Shown here: positions 27,072 to 36,375 of the stretch, one piece after another | Layout: every line of letters starts with the position of its first letter | Numbering within the stretch: position 1 is the stretch's first letter | Assembly (NCBI RefSeq): GCF_001548475.1 | Contig: NZ_LRUJ01000010.1 | Span: 1 to 64,000 of the forward strand | DNA length: 64,000 bases | DNA from: Bordetella hinzii LMG 13501 | GTDB taxonomy: Bacteria > Pseudomonadota > Gammaproteobacteria > Burkholderiales > Burkholderiaceae_B | Direction of reading: 5' to 3' | Position numbers and translations under genes: made by a program | Notes under the pieces: model-generated | What the model saw: only the letters and a program-made list of their open reading frames with translations | Database searches by the model: none | Told to the model about the DNA's origin: nothing

Positions 27072-28262
27072 TCAGGCGGCCGCCGGCCGCCGGGCCAGCG
27101 CCCGGGAAAAAAACAAGCCCAGCAGGGGCAGGCCCAACGCCGCCGAGGCGAACAGGGCCTGCGCGCCCACCGCGTCGACCATGACGCCGGCCAATGCCAC
27201 GCCGGCCGCCTGCCCCATGAAGAGGCAGGACGCGAACCAAGCCACCGCCGTGCCGCGCGCATCGGGCACCATCTGGGTGGCATTGGTCTGCAAAGTGGCG
27301 TGCAGCAGGTAATAGCCAAACCCCGCCAGCGCGCTGGCCAGGACGGCCCAGCCCCAGGCCGGGCCCAGCAGATAGACCAGGAACGCCAGGCACAGCACCA
27401 CGCCGCCGGCCAGCGCCAGTCCGCGCTCGCCCAGGCGGCGCAGCACGGCGCCGGCCACGAAGGTGTACATCATCCCGCCGACCGCATAGAGCGCGACCAG
27501 GGCGCCGGCCATCGTCAGCGAGACACCGAAGCGGGCATGCAGATAGGCCGGCGCGAAGGCCAGCGTGCCGAAGACCAGCAGGCCCTCGATGAACACCGTC
27601 GCCAGGACCACGCGCGCCCAGCGCACGCCCCAGATGCGCCGCGCCTGCGCCAGGAAACCCTGGCCGCCCGCGCGGCCGTGGCCGGCCAGGCCCTGCGCCT
27701 GCTGCCGCCGCAGCTCGGCCCACAACAACAGGCCGACCACCAGATAACAGGCCACCAGCACCAGGAAGGCCGAACGCCAGCCTATGGTGTCGGCGAACAG
27801 GCCGCCGGCCAGGCTGCCGGCCGCCATGCCCAGGATGGTGCCGGTCAGGAAACGCGCCAGCGTGGCCTGGCGGCGCTCGTAAGGCACGTTGTCGCCTATC
27901 CAGGCCATGGACAAGGGCACGATGCCCGCGCCCGCCGCGCCCGAGAGCATGCGGCAGATGACCAGCGTGTCCAGGCTGCCGGCCATGGCCGCGCCGGCGC
28001 TGCCGATGGCGCAGGCAAACGTCGCCAGGCAGATCACCCGGTATTTGCCATAGCGGTCGCCCACCGGGCCGAAGAACATCTGCAATAGCCCATAAGCCAC
28101 GGCAAACGCGGTGACCGCGTGCCCGGCCTGCCCGGTGGTGGTGGAAAACTCCTGCGCCAGCTGCGGCAGCATGGGATCGCAAATGCGAAAGGCGCTGGCG
28201 CTGGCAAACGCGGCCAACGCCAGGAGGGCGATGGCTCGGCCCTCGGAATAGGCGGCGGACAT
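27072..28262 (-). CDS. MFS transporter
   Basis: A 396-residue inner-membrane protein with about twelve hydrophobic helices in two halves. The MFS loop 2-3 motif reads GPVGDRYGKYRVI (about 65-77), and SLAGGLFADTIGWRSAFLV marks the helix 5 antiporter-like region. This pattern fits the drug/H+ antiporter-like (DHA1) branch. The substrate cannot be judged. It has no clear operon partner: gltX converges from the left and the next gene on the same strand is a small lipoprotein 78 bp upstream. Confidence 0.88.
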   Translation of the reverse strand: MSAAYSEGRAIALLALAAFASASAFRICDPMLPQLAQEFSTTTGQAGHAVTAFAVAYGLLQMFFGPVGDRYGKYRVICLATFACAIGSAGAAMAGSLDTLVICRMLSGAAGAGIVPLSMAWIGDNVPYERRQATLARFLTGTILGMAAGSLAGGLFADTIGWRSAFLVLVACYLVVGLLLWAELRRQQAQGLAGHGRAGGQGFLAQARRIWGVRWARVVLATVFIEGLLVFGTLAFAPAYLHARFGVSLTMAGALVALYAVGGMMYTFVAGAVLRRLGERGLALAGGVVLCLAFLVYLLGPAWGWAVLASALAGFGYYLLHATLQTNATQMVPDARGTAVAWFASCLFMGQAAGVALAGVMVDAVGAQALFASAALGLPLLGLFFSRALARRPAAA

Positions 28263-28340
28263 GGCGACAAGAATGGAAGAAAGTCCGAAACCTTACCCCA
28301 AGCGCGCGCCCTTGGCGACCCCGCGCCGGACCGCCCCACC

Positions 28341-28859
28341 CTAGTTGGGCAGGCGATAGCCCGGCTGCATGCGGCGCGCGCTGATCTGCTGGCCGTCGGC
28401 CTTCAGTTCGCGCAGCACCAGGCGCGAGCGATCCACGCTCTGCACCTGGTAGCGCGTTTGATAGATGGGGTCGTCGGCATCGACCGGCTCGCCATTGGAC
28501 TTGGTGGTGCGCAGGGTATAGACGCCGTTGGCCACGCTCCAGCAGCCGCTTTCGCGCAGCGCCGGGCGGATGCGCTTGCCGACCTTGAGCTGGGTTTCAT
28601 ACGTCATGCTGCCGTCGGCCGACAACACGGTCAGCGTCTGGAGATCACCGGCAAAGCCGCGCGGACGCGATACCGAATACCAGGTCCCCACCATGGGGCT
28701 GTCGGCCCCGGCTGGGGTGCATGCCACCGGCCGGGGCGCGGGAGCCTGGGCGGGCGCCTCGGCGCCGCCCCCTTTTTTGGCGGCACAACCGGCCAACGCC
28801 GCCCCCACGATCAGACCACCGCAAACGGCGCGCGCCAACGACACATACGAATACATCAT
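28341..28859 (-). CDS. Small hypothetical lipoprotein
   Basis: A 172-residue product with a lipoprotein signal peptide: hydrophobic 8-21 and lipobox LAGC with the acylated cysteine at 25. Ala/Pro/Gly-rich spacing follows, and then a beta-rich domain (VGTWYSVSRPRGF... YETQLKVGKRIRP) whose single pair of cysteines (CTPAG and SGCWSV) may form a disulfide. I do not recognise the family. A GAGGAA site lies just before a double ATG, and I chose the first; the second ATG, three bases later, is equally possible. A longer frame exists but would lose the signal-peptide logic. Confidence 0.75.
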   Translation of the reverse strand: MMYSYVSLARAVCGGLIVGAALAGCAAKKGGGAEAPAQAPAPRPVACTPAGADSPMVGTWYSVSRPRGFAGDLQTLTVLSADGSMTYETQLKVGKRIRPALRESGCWSVANGVYTLRTTKSNGEPVDADDPIYQTRYQVQSVDRSRLVLRELKADGQQISARRMQPGYRLPN

Positions 28860-29073
28860 GACTTCCTCAGGAACTCCCCTGCACGACCCATCGCGCGCGC
28901 ATTCCCCTGCGCCGGCAGCGATTGCAGGCACTCTAAAGAGCGGCCGGACACAATGCAATGCGCGCGTGCGGGCTAGTGCATTTGCGCAACACTCATGGTC
29001 GCAAAAGCGCGGGCAGCCGGGGCGTTACAGCTGTTTCTGGAAGCACCCCCTTCTATATAGATAGAGAGCGCCG

Positions 29074-29526
29074 CTACAGCGGCAGCCGCAGGTCATGCTT
29101 GATCTCGCGCAGCGCCACGATGCTGCGCGTCTGGCGGATGCCGGGCAGGTTGAACAGGAAACGATGCAGGAAGCGGTCGTACTCCTCGGGGCTCTCCACC
29201 AGGATCTTGAGCAGGAAATCCGAATCCCCCGTCACCGAATAGCACTCCAGGATTTCGGGCGCGTCGCGCACCGAGCGCTCGAAATTGGCCACGGTCTCGG
29301 CCGAATGCCGCTCCAGGCTGATCTGCGCGAACATGCAGCCGCCCAGCCCCACCTTGCTGCGGTCGACCTGGGCGCTATATCCCTGGATGACGCCGGCGGA
29401 CTCCAGTGCCTTGACGCGCCGCCACACCGGCGCGGGCGACAGCCCCACCTGTTCGGACAATTGCTGGGCCGAGGCGCGGCCGTCCTCCTGCAGCGCGCGC
29501 AGGATGGCGATATCGGTTTTATCCAT
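29074..29526 (-). CDS. Lrp/AsnC-family transcriptional regulator
   Basis: A 150-residue regulator with an N-terminal winged helix-turn-helix (DKTDIAILRALQEDGRASAQQLSEQVGLS) and a C-terminal RAM domain (VTGDSDFLLKILVES) that usually binds an amino acid. It is divergent from the indolepyruvate ferredoxin oxidoreductase gene, with 122 bp between starts. Such regulators commonly control the neighbouring amino-acid catabolic gene, so an aromatic amino acid or its keto acid is a plausible effector. This is inference from context. The ATG at 29526 follows a GGAGACAT ribosome-binding site. Confidence 0.93.
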   Translation of the reverse strand: MDKTDIAILRALQEDGRASAQQLSEQVGLSPAPVWRRVKALESAGVIQGYSAQVDRSKVGLGGCMFAQISLERHSAETVANFERSVRDAPEILECYSVTGDSDFLLKILVESPEEYDRFLHRFLFNLPGIRQTRSIVALREIKHDLRLPL

Positions 29527-29552
29527 CGTATGTCTCCTCTTTTTCCCAAAAC

Positions 29553-29574
29553 GAAATGTTTATTTCAAATTATA
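29553..29574 (-). promoter_or_regulatory. Perfect -10 box and small palindrome between lrp-type gene and ior
   Basis: On the minus strand TATAAT (29574-29569) lies about 45 bp before the regulator start. It abuts GAAAT-GTTT-ATTTC (29553-29566), an AT-rich inverted repeat of the kind Lrp-family proteins bind. The -35 element is weak. The arrangement suggests autoregulation. Confidence 0.45.
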
Positions 29575-29648
29575 GGGAATTCACGATCCGATAACGCAAT
29601 AAACCGGCATCGCGGCGCTCCTATCATGATCGAAATACAGGAGCGCTC

Positions 29649-32600
29649 ATGGACGGCACCCCCGCGGTCGATCATCCCATCGATCTGGACTATCAACTCG
29701 GAGACAACCTCAGCCGCAGCCAGGGACGCATTTTCCTGACCGGCACGCAGGCCCTGGTGCGCATCATGCTCGCGCAGCGGCGGGCCGATCGCGAGCGCGG
29801 ACTGAATACCGCCGGCTTTGTCTCCGGCTATCGTGGCTCGCCCCTGGGCGGCGTGGACATGGCCATGTGGAAGGCGCAGCAAGCGCTGGACGCCAACCAG
29901 ATCACCTTCCTGCCGGCGATCAACGAAGACCTGGCCGCCACCGCCGTCATGGGCACGCAGCAGGTCGGCGCGCGCGCCGACCGCAAGGTCGATGGCGTAT
30001 ACGCCATGTGGTACGGCAAGGGCCCGGGCCTGGACCGCGCCGGCGACGCTCTTCATCACGGCCACGCGGCCGGCGCCTCGCGCCACGGCGGCGTGCTGAT
30101 GGTGGTGGGCGATGATCACACGGCCGTCTCCTCGTCCATTCCGCATTCCAGCGAGACCTCGCTCATCGGCTGGCATGTGCCCATCGTGCACCCGGCGTCC
30201 ATCGACGAGTACGAGACCTTCGCGCTCTGGGGCTGGGCGCTGTCGCGCCACAGCGGCGCCTGGGTGGCGTTCAAGGTGACGTCCGAGTCGGTGGAGACCG
30301 GCCAGTCTTTCGAGGCCCGGCCCGCGGCGCACTACGACATGCCCGAGGACGAGGACGCGGCCGGGCGTGAATACAACGCCAGCGACTTCCTGTCGCCCGC
30401 CATCGAGGCCCGCATGGCACGCCGCCTGCGCGCCGTGGCCGCCTTTGCCGCGCGCCACAGCATAGACCAGCTGATTTCTCCCGCCCCCGGCGCGAGCATA
30501 GGCATCGTCACCGTGGGCAAGGCCCACCTGGACGCCATGGAGGCGCTGGCCCGCCTGGGCGTGGATACCCGCCAGGTGCGCCTCTACAAGCCCGGCCTGG
30601 TATGGCCGCTGGAACGCGAACGCCTGCTGGCCTTCGCCCAGGGCCTGCGCCATATCCTGGTCATCGAAGAAAAAGACGGCATCGTCGAAGCCCAGATCAA
30701 GGACCTGCTCTACAACCGCGGCGACCGGCCCTCGGTCTGTGGCAAGCGGGGGTTCGACGGCGAGACCCTCATCCCGGCCGCCGGGCAGCTACGGCCCTCC
30801 ATCCTGGCCGCGCCGCTGGCCGGCTGGCTGCAGCGCACCGCCGGCCTGGCCCTGGGCGCGGACAGCGCCGCCTTCGCCTGTGCCCAGGCCTTGTCCAACG
30901 AGGCCGACGGCATGCGGCGCCGGCCATATTTCTGCTCAGGCTGTCCGCACAACAGTTCGACCAAGGTGCCGGAAGGCAGCCAGGCGCGCTCGGGCGTGGG
31001 CTGCCATTACATGGCCGCCTGGATGGACCGCGAGACCGGCGGCCTGACGCAGATGGGCGGCGAAGGCGTGGACTGGATCGGCGTGGCGCCCTATATCGAG
31101 TCGCCCCACGTCTTCCAGAACATGGGGGAAGGCACCTACTACCATTCCGGCTACCTGGCGATCCGCCAGGCCGTGGCCGCGCGCACCAACATCACCTACA
31201 AGATCCTGTTCAACGACGCCGTCGCCATGACCGGCGGACAGCCGGTGGACGGTCCGATCTCGGTGCCGCAGATCTGCCAACAGCTGCGCGGCGAACATGT
31301 CGCCCGCATCGTCGTCACCACCGACGAGCCGGACAAATACCGCGGCATCGACCTCGGCCCCGGCATCGCCGTGCACCATCGCCGCGAGCTCGACGCCCTG
31401 CAGCGCGAACTGCGCGCCACCCCGGGCGTCACTGTCCTCATCCATGACCAGACCTGCGCGGCCGAAAAGCGCCGCCGCCGCAAGAAAAAGACCTTTCCCG
31501 ATCCGGCGCGGCGCCTCTTCATCAACAGCGCGGTCTGCGAAGGCTGCGGCGACTGCGGCACGCAATCTAACTGCCTGTCCATCGTGCCGCTGGAGACTCC
31601 CTATGGCCGCAAGCGCGCCGTGGACCAGTCCAGCTGCAACAAGGACTATTCCTGCGCCGAAGGCTTCTGTCCCAGCTTTGTGTCGGTCGAAGGCGGCCAG
31701 CCGCGCAAGCGGCGCGCGGCGGGCCGGGACTGGCAGGCCCGGCTGGGTGAATTGCCCATGCCGTCCATCGTCCCCCCGCAAGCGCCCTACCGCTTGCTGG
31801 TCGCCGGCATGGGCGGCACGGGCGTCATCACCATCGGCGCGCTGGTCTCCATGGCCGCGCACCTGCAAGGCCTGTCCGCCTCGGTGCTGGACCTGACCGG
31901 CCTGGCGCAAAAAGGCGGCACCGTCATCAGCCACATCCGGCTGGCGCCGGCGGGCACGCCGGCCGGTCCGGCGCGGCTGGATTGGCAGCAGGCCGACGCC
32001 GCCATCCTCTGCGATCCGGTGGCCGCCGTCGCCCCCGAGGCGCTGGGCACGCTGCGCCGCGGCCATAGCCGCGTGACCGCCAATACCTATGTGGCCCCGG
32101 TGTCGGACTTCACGCGCCAGCCCGATGTCCCCATGCGAGGGGAAGCGCTGCTGGAGAAAATCCGCCATGCCGCCGGCGACGGACAGACCGCCGCGCTGGA
32201 CGCGCACGGCGCCGCGCTGACGCTGTTCGGCGATAGCATCCTGTCCAATGTCTTCCTGCTGGGCTATGCCTGGCAGCGGGGCGACGTGCCGCTGACGCTG
32301 GCCGCCCTCACCCGGGCCATCGAACTCAACGGCGTGGCCGTGGCCAGCAACCAAGCGGCCTTCGACGCCGGCCGCCTGGCCGCGCATGCGCCCCAGGCCC
32401 TGGACTTCGCGCTGCAGCCGCCCGCCCAGGTCATCGCCCTGCATCGGCCCGAGCGCCTGGAAGAGGCCGTGGCGCGGCGGGTGGCCGACCTGACGGCCTA
32501 TCAGGACGCCGCGTATGCGGCGCGCTACCGCCAACTGGTCGAAGAAGTGGCCGCGCGCGAGCGCGCGCTGGGCGCCGGCCCCGCCCGGCTGGCGCTGGCG

Positions 32601-33122
32601 GTGGCGCGCGGCCTGTTCAAGCTCATGGCCTACAAGGACGAATACGAAGTCGCCCGTCTCTACACCGACGGCAGCTTCGCCGCGCAGCTGGCCGAACAAT
32701 TCGAAGGCGAATACCGGTTGCGCTTCCATATGGCGCCGCCGCTGCTGGCGCGCAAGGATCCGCGCACCGGCGTGCCGCGCAAGATGGCCCTGGGTCCGCG
32801 CACCCTGACGGCGCTGCGTTGGCTGGCGCGCTGCAAGCGCGTGCGCGGCACTTGGGCCGATCCTTTCGGGTATACGGCCGAACGGCGCATGGAGCGCGCC
32901 CTTATCCGCGAGTACGAAGCCCTGGTCCGACGCCTGCTCGCCGGCCTGTCGGTGGACAAGATCGGCGCTGCGGCTACAATCGCGGGCCTTGCCGAAAACG
33001 TGCGCGGCTATGGCCATATCAAGGCCGCCGCGGTGGCGCGCTTCCGCCAGGAACGCGACCGCCTGCTGGAAAGCTACGAGCGGCCTGATTTTGCGCCGAC
33101 CGAGGTCCGGAGAAGCGCATAA
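29649..33122 (+). CDS. Indolepyruvate ferredoxin oxidoreductase, fused single-chain form
   Basis: The 1157-residue protein joins what archaea encode as separate subunits. It would oxidatively decarboxylate aryl pyruvates (from tryptophan, tyrosine or phenylalanine) to aryl-acetyl-CoA with ferredoxin. An N-terminal pyrimidine-type domain (AGFVSGYRGSPLGGVD near 55-70) is followed by a thiamine diphosphate-binding region (NMGEGTYYHSG near 490), a cysteine-rich segment (VCEGCGDCGTQSNC near 630-645) fit for a [4Fe-4S] cluster, and a gamma-type domain (AGMGGTGVITIGALVSMAA near 719). It is divergent from an Lrp-type regulator. A GGAGCGCTC site precedes the ATG. The product could feed phenylacetyl-CoA metabolism. 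Confidence 0.92.
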   Translation: MDGTPAVDHPIDLDYQLGDNLSRSQGRIFLTGTQALVRIMLAQRRADRERGLNTAGFVSGYRGSPLGGVDMAMWKAQQALDANQITFLPAINEDLAATAVMGTQQVGARADRKVDGVYAMWYGKGPGLDRAGDALHHGHAAGASRHGGVLMVVGDDHTAVSSSIPHSSETSLIGWHVPIVHPASIDEYETFALWGWALSRHSGAWVAFKVTSESVETGQSFEARPAAHYDMPEDEDAAGREYNASDFLSPAIEARMARRLRAVAAFAARHSIDQLISPAPGASIGIVTVGKAHLDAMEALARLGVDTRQVRLYKPGLVWPLERERLLAFAQGLRHILVIEEKDGIVEAQIKDLLYNRGDRPSVCGKRGFDGETLIPAAGQLRPSILAAPLAGWLQRTAGLALGADSAAFACAQALSNEADGMRRRPYFCSGCPHNSSTKVPEGSQARSGVGCHYMAAWMDRETGGLTQMGGEGVDWIGVAPYIESPHVFQNMGEGTYYHSGYLAIRQAVAARTNITYKILFNDAVAMTGGQPVDGPISVPQICQQLRGEHVARIVVTTDEPDKYRGIDLGPGIAVHHRRELDALQRELRATPGVTVLIHDQTCAAEKRRRRKKKTFPDPARRLFINSAVCEGCGDCGTQSNCLSIVPLETPYGRKRAVDQSSCNKDYSCAEGFCPSFVSVEGGQPRKRRAAGRDWQARLGELPMPSIVPPQAPYRLLVAGMGGTGVITIGALVSMAAHLQGLSASVLDLTGLAQKGGTVISHIRLAPAGTPAGPARLDWQQADAAILCDPVAAVAPEALGTLRRGHSRVTANTYVAPVSDFTRQPDVPMRGEALLEKIRHAAGDGQTAALDAHGAALTLFGDSILSNVFLLGYAWQRGDVPLTLAALTRAIELNGVAVASNQAAFDAGRLAAHAPQALDFALQPPAQVIALHRPERLEEAVARRVADLTAYQDAAYAARYRQLVEEVAARERALGAGPARLALAVARGLFKLMAYKDEYEVARLYTDGSFAAQLAEQFEGEYRLRFHMAPPLLARKDPRTGVPRKMALGPRTLTALRWLARCKRVRGTWADPFGYTAERRMERALIREYEALVRRLLAGLSVDKIGAAATIAGLAENVRGYGHIKAAAVARFRQERDRLLESYERPDFAPTEVRRSA

Positions 33123-33149
33123 AACCTGGCGCTGAGCAAGCACTTCGGC

Positions 33150-33173
33150 GGGCGCGCCTTGATCGGCGCGCCC
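33150..33173 (+). terminator. Hairpin after the ior gene
   Basis: A perfect 9-bp stem GGGCGCGCC / GGCGCGCCC with a TTGATC loop lies 28 nt past the stop. The following bases are CCTCGCATTT, without a true T-run, so it may be a weak terminator or simply a 3' stabilising hairpin. Confidence 0.5.
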
Positions 33174-33238
33174 CTCGCATTTCGTAACAACTAAATTTGA
33201 ACTTCCTGTAAGACCAGTCTTGTTCGCCGTACCGACCC

Positions 33239-33254
33239 TCACTAGAATTAGTGC
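33239..33254 (+). promoter_or_regulatory. NrdR box 1 upstream of nrdA
   Basis: TCACTAGAATTAGTGC is a 16-bp imperfect palindrome that fits the NrdR consensus ACACTATATATAGTGT in most symmetric positions. It lies 32 bp (three helical turns) before a second such box, the arrangement needed by the NrdR repressor. The 304-bp gap before nrdA (33123-33426) otherwise holds the ior hairpin and no gene that I can see. Confidence 0.75.
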
Positions 33255-33270
33255 CATGCGAGGGGGTGGT

Positions 33271-33286
33271 ACACTATATCTTGTGG
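33271..33286 (+). promoter_or_regulatory. NrdR box 2 upstream of nrdA
   Basis: ACACTATATCTTGTGG matches the NrdR-box consensus with only few changes in the right arm. Its TACACTATA core may overlap the -10 region of the nrdA promoter, so that bound NrdR would block RNA polymerase. Confidence 0.8.
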
Positions 33287-33426
33287 TCGAATTCATCAGC
33301 TGTTGACCCGCTGGCCACGTTCACAGGACCGCGCGTCCTGGTTTTTTCGCCCCCCTCACACCGAATTCTTTTTGTTCCGACATGGCTCGGCCATGTCCCG
33401 TTTCCGCTATTCGCACAGGAGCTTCC

Positions 33427-36354
33427 ATGCAGACTACGATCGCCTCTGTGACTCGGCCCACGGCCGTGCCGCCCGAATCCAACGAGACCCCGGCCAATAC
33501 CGGCCAGGCCGGCCAATGGGCCAGTTACAACCTGATCCGCCGCAATGGCTCGGTGGTTGGCTTCGAGCCGGGCAAGATCGCCATCGCCATGACCAAGGCC
33601 TTCCTGGCGGTCAATGGCGGCCAAGGCGCCGCCTCGGCGCGTGTGCGCGAGCTGGTCGAGCAATTGACCGCCCAGGTCGTCAACGCCCTGGTGCGCAATC
33701 GCCCCAGCGGCGGCACCTTCCATATCGAAGACGTGCAGGACCAGGTCGAGCTGGCGCTGATGCGCTCGGGCCAGCATGACGTCGCCCGCTCCTACGTGCT
33801 GTACCGCGAACGCCGCGCGCAGGAGCGCGCCGCCGCCGCCGAGGTGCTGGACAAGGCCGCCCCCGCCGTCCAGGAAGTCTCGCTCAACGTCACCGACAAC
33901 GGCGTGCGCCGCCCGCTGGACATGGCACAGCTGCGCGCCACCATCGAAGCCGCCGGCGTGGGCCTGACCGAGTTCATCGACACCGAAGCCATCCTGAAGG
34001 AAACGGTCAAGAACCTGTACGACGGCGTGCCGGTCGACGAGGTCTTCAAGTCCGCCATCCTGGCCGCCCGCGCCCTGGTCGAGAAGGACCCGGCCTACAG
34101 CCAGGTCACCGCCCGCCTGCTGCTGCACACGATCCGCAAGGAAGTCCTGGGCGAGGAGGTCTCGCAGGCCGACATGGCCCAGCGCTATGCCGAGTATTTC
34201 CCGGCCTTCATCCAGCGCGGTATCGAAGCCGGCCTGCTGGACGCCAAGCTGGCCGAGTTCGACCTGCAGCGCGTGGCCCGCGCCCTGGACGCCAACCGCG
34301 ACCTGCAATTCGGCTACCTCGGCCTGCAGACGCTGTACGACCGCTACTTCCTGCACGTGCGCGGCACGCGGATCGAACTGCCGCAGGTCTTCTTCATGCG
34401 CGTGGCCATGGGCCTGGCGCTGCGCGAGACCGACCGCGAAGCCCGCGCCATCGAGTTCTACGAGATCCTGTCCTCGTTCGACTTCATGAGCTCGACGCCG
34501 ACGCTGTTCAACTCCGGCACGCTGCACTCGCAGCTGTCGTCGTGCTACCTGACCACGGTCTCCGACGACCTGGAAGGCATCTACGACGCCATCAAGGAGA
34601 ACGCCCTGCTGGCCAAGTACGCCGGCGGCCTGGGCAATGACTGGACCCCGGTGCGCGCGCTGCGCAGCCACATCAAGGGCACCAATGGCGAAAGCCAGGG
34701 CGTCGTGCCCTTCCTGAAGGTGGTCAACGACACCGCCGTGGCGGTCAACCAGGGCGGCAAGCGCAAGGGCGCGGTCTGCACCTATCTCGAAACCTGGCAC
34801 CTGGACATCGAAGAGTTCCTGGAGCTGCGCAAGAACACCGGCGACGAGCGCCGCCGCACCCACGACATGAACACGGCGAACTGGATTCCCGACCTGTTCA
34901 TGAAGCGCGTGATGGAAAACGGCGAATGGACGCTGTTCTCGCCCTCCGATTGCCCGGACCTGCACGACAAGTACGGCCGCGAGTTCGAGCGTGCCTACCT
35001 GGGCTATGAAGCCAAGGTCGCCAGCGGCGAACTGAAGCTGTTCAAGAAGATGCCGGCCATCTCGCTGTGGCGCAAGATGCTGTCCATGCTGTTCGAGACC
35101 GGCCATCCCTGGATCACGTTCAAGGATCCCTGCAACATCCGCTCGCCGCAGCAGCACGTCGGCGTGGTGCACAGCTCCAATCTCTGCACCGAGATCACGC
35201 TGAACACCAACGAGTCCGAAATCGCCGTCTGCAACCTCGGCTCGGTGAACCTGGTCGCGCACATGAAGCCCTCCGCCAACGGCGGCTACGAACTCGACCA
35301 CGACAAGCTCAAGCGCACCGTGGGCATCGCCATGCGCATGCTCGACAACGTGATCGACATCAACTATTACGCCGTGGAGAAGGCGCGCAACTCCAACCTG
35401 CGCCACCGCCCCGTCGGCATGGGCATCATGGGCTTCCAGGACTGCCTGCACATGATGCGCGTGCCCTACGCCTCGCAAGCAGCCATCGAGTTCGCCGACC
35501 GCTCGATGGAAGCCGTGTGCTATCAAGCGTATTGGGCCTCGAGCGAACTCGCCCAGGAGCGCGGCCGCTATGAATCGTATGAAGGCTCGCTGTGGTCGCG
35601 CGGCATCCTGCCGCAAGACTCCATCGCGATGCTGCGCGATGAGCGCGGCGGCAATGTCGACGTCGATGAATCGAGCTCGCTCGATTGGAATACGTTGCGC
35701 GCGCGCATCAAAGAACATGGCATGCGCAACTCGAACTGCATCGCTATTGCCCCAACCGCGACGATTTCCAATATCATTGGCGTATCTGCGTGCATCGAAC
35801 CCACTTTCCAGAACTTGTACGTCAAATCGAATCTCTCCGGCGAGTTCACGGTCGTAAACGATTATCTCGTTCGTGATCTGAAGAAACTCGGTCTGTGGGA
35901 CGAAGTCATGGTCGCTGACCTCAAGTACTTCGATGGCAGCCTGTCCCGCATCGATCGTGTTCCGACCGAACTGCGCGAACTCTACGCCACCGCGTTCGAA
36001 GTCGAACCGAGCTGGCTGGTCGAGTGCGCCGCGCGCCGCCAGAAGTGGATCGATCAGGCCCAGTCGCTGAACATCTACATGGCTGGCGCCTCGGGCAAGA
36101 AACTGGACGACACTTACAAGCTCGCATGGCAGCGTGGCCTGAAGACCACCTACTACCTGCGCACCATGGGCGCCACCAGCGCCGAGAAATCCACGGGCCG
36201 CGGCGGCGAACTGAACGCCGTCAGCGCTGGCAACCATAACGCCACGGCCCCCGTAGCCGCAGCACCTGTTTTGCCCGAACCCGAGATCGTCGGGGCGGTT
36301 TGCACGATGCGGCCGGGAGACCCCGGCTTCGAAGAGTGCGAAGCCTGCCAGTAA
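33427..36354 (+). CDS. nrdA: Class Ia ribonucleotide reductase, large (R1) subunit
   Basis: NrdA reduces ribonucleoside diphosphates to deoxyribonucleotides. The 975-residue product starts with an ATP-cone (NGSVVGFEPGKIAIAMTKAF, about 37-56). It carries the active-site set Cys373 (SSCYLT), Asn585, Cys587 and Glu589 (NLCTE), Cys602 (VCNLGS), the APTATISNIIGV loop, the radical-transfer tyrosines Tyr909-Tyr910 (TTYYLRT), and the C-terminal redox pair Cys971/Cys974. I chose the ATG at 33427 because AGGAG precedes it closely. Codon choice changes within the gene: from about 35.5 to 36.0 kb many codons end in A or T, unlike the first two-thirds. nrdB follows by 21 nt. Confidence 0.97.
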   Translation: MQTTIASVTRPTAVPPESNETPANTGQAGQWASYNLIRRNGSVVGFEPGKIAIAMTKAFLAVNGGQGAASARVRELVEQLTAQVVNALVRNRPSGGTFHIEDVQDQVELALMRSGQHDVARSYVLYRERRAQERAAAAEVLDKAAPAVQEVSLNVTDNGVRRPLDMAQLRATIEAAGVGLTEFIDTEAILKETVKNLYDGVPVDEVFKSAILAARALVEKDPAYSQVTARLLLHTIRKEVLGEEVSQADMAQRYAEYFPAFIQRGIEAGLLDAKLAEFDLQRVARALDANRDLQFGYLGLQTLYDRYFLHVRGTRIELPQVFFMRVAMGLALRETDREARAIEFYEILSSFDFMSSTPTLFNSGTLHSQLSSCYLTTVSDDLEGIYDAIKENALLAKYAGGLGNDWTPVRALRSHIKGTNGESQGVVPFLKVVNDTAVAVNQGGKRKGAVCTYLETWHLDIEEFLELRKNTGDERRRTHDMNTANWIPDLFMKRVMENGEWTLFSPSDCPDLHDKYGREFERAYLGYEAKVASGELKLFKKMPAISLWRKMLSMLFETGHPWITFKDPCNIRSPQQHVGVVHSSNLCTEITLNTNESEIAVCNLGSVNLVAHMKPSANGGYELDHDKLKRTVGIAMRMLDNVIDINYYAVEKARNSNLRHRPVGMGIMGFQDCLHMMRVPYASQAAIEFADRSMEAVCYQAYWASSELAQERGRYESYEGSLWSRGILPQDSIAMLRDERGGNVDVDESSSLDWNTLRARIKEHGMRNSNCIAIAPTATISNIIGVSACIEPTFQNLYVKSNLSGEFTVVNDYLVRDLKKLGLWDEVMVADLKYFDGSLSRIDRVPTELRELYATAFEVEPSWLVECAARRQKWIDQAQSLNIYMAGASGKKLDDTYKLAWQRGLKTTYYLRTMGATSAEKSTGRGGELNAVSAGNHNATAPVAAAPVLPEPEIVGAVCTMRPGDPGFEECEACQ

Positions 36355-36375
36355 CGACTTTCGGAGAATTCGATC

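Noticed and set aside
30936-33296. A 786-codon open frame opposite the ior gene
   Set aside because: Antisense shadow without motifs; the plus-strand protein has iron-sulfur and thiamine diphosphate signatures.
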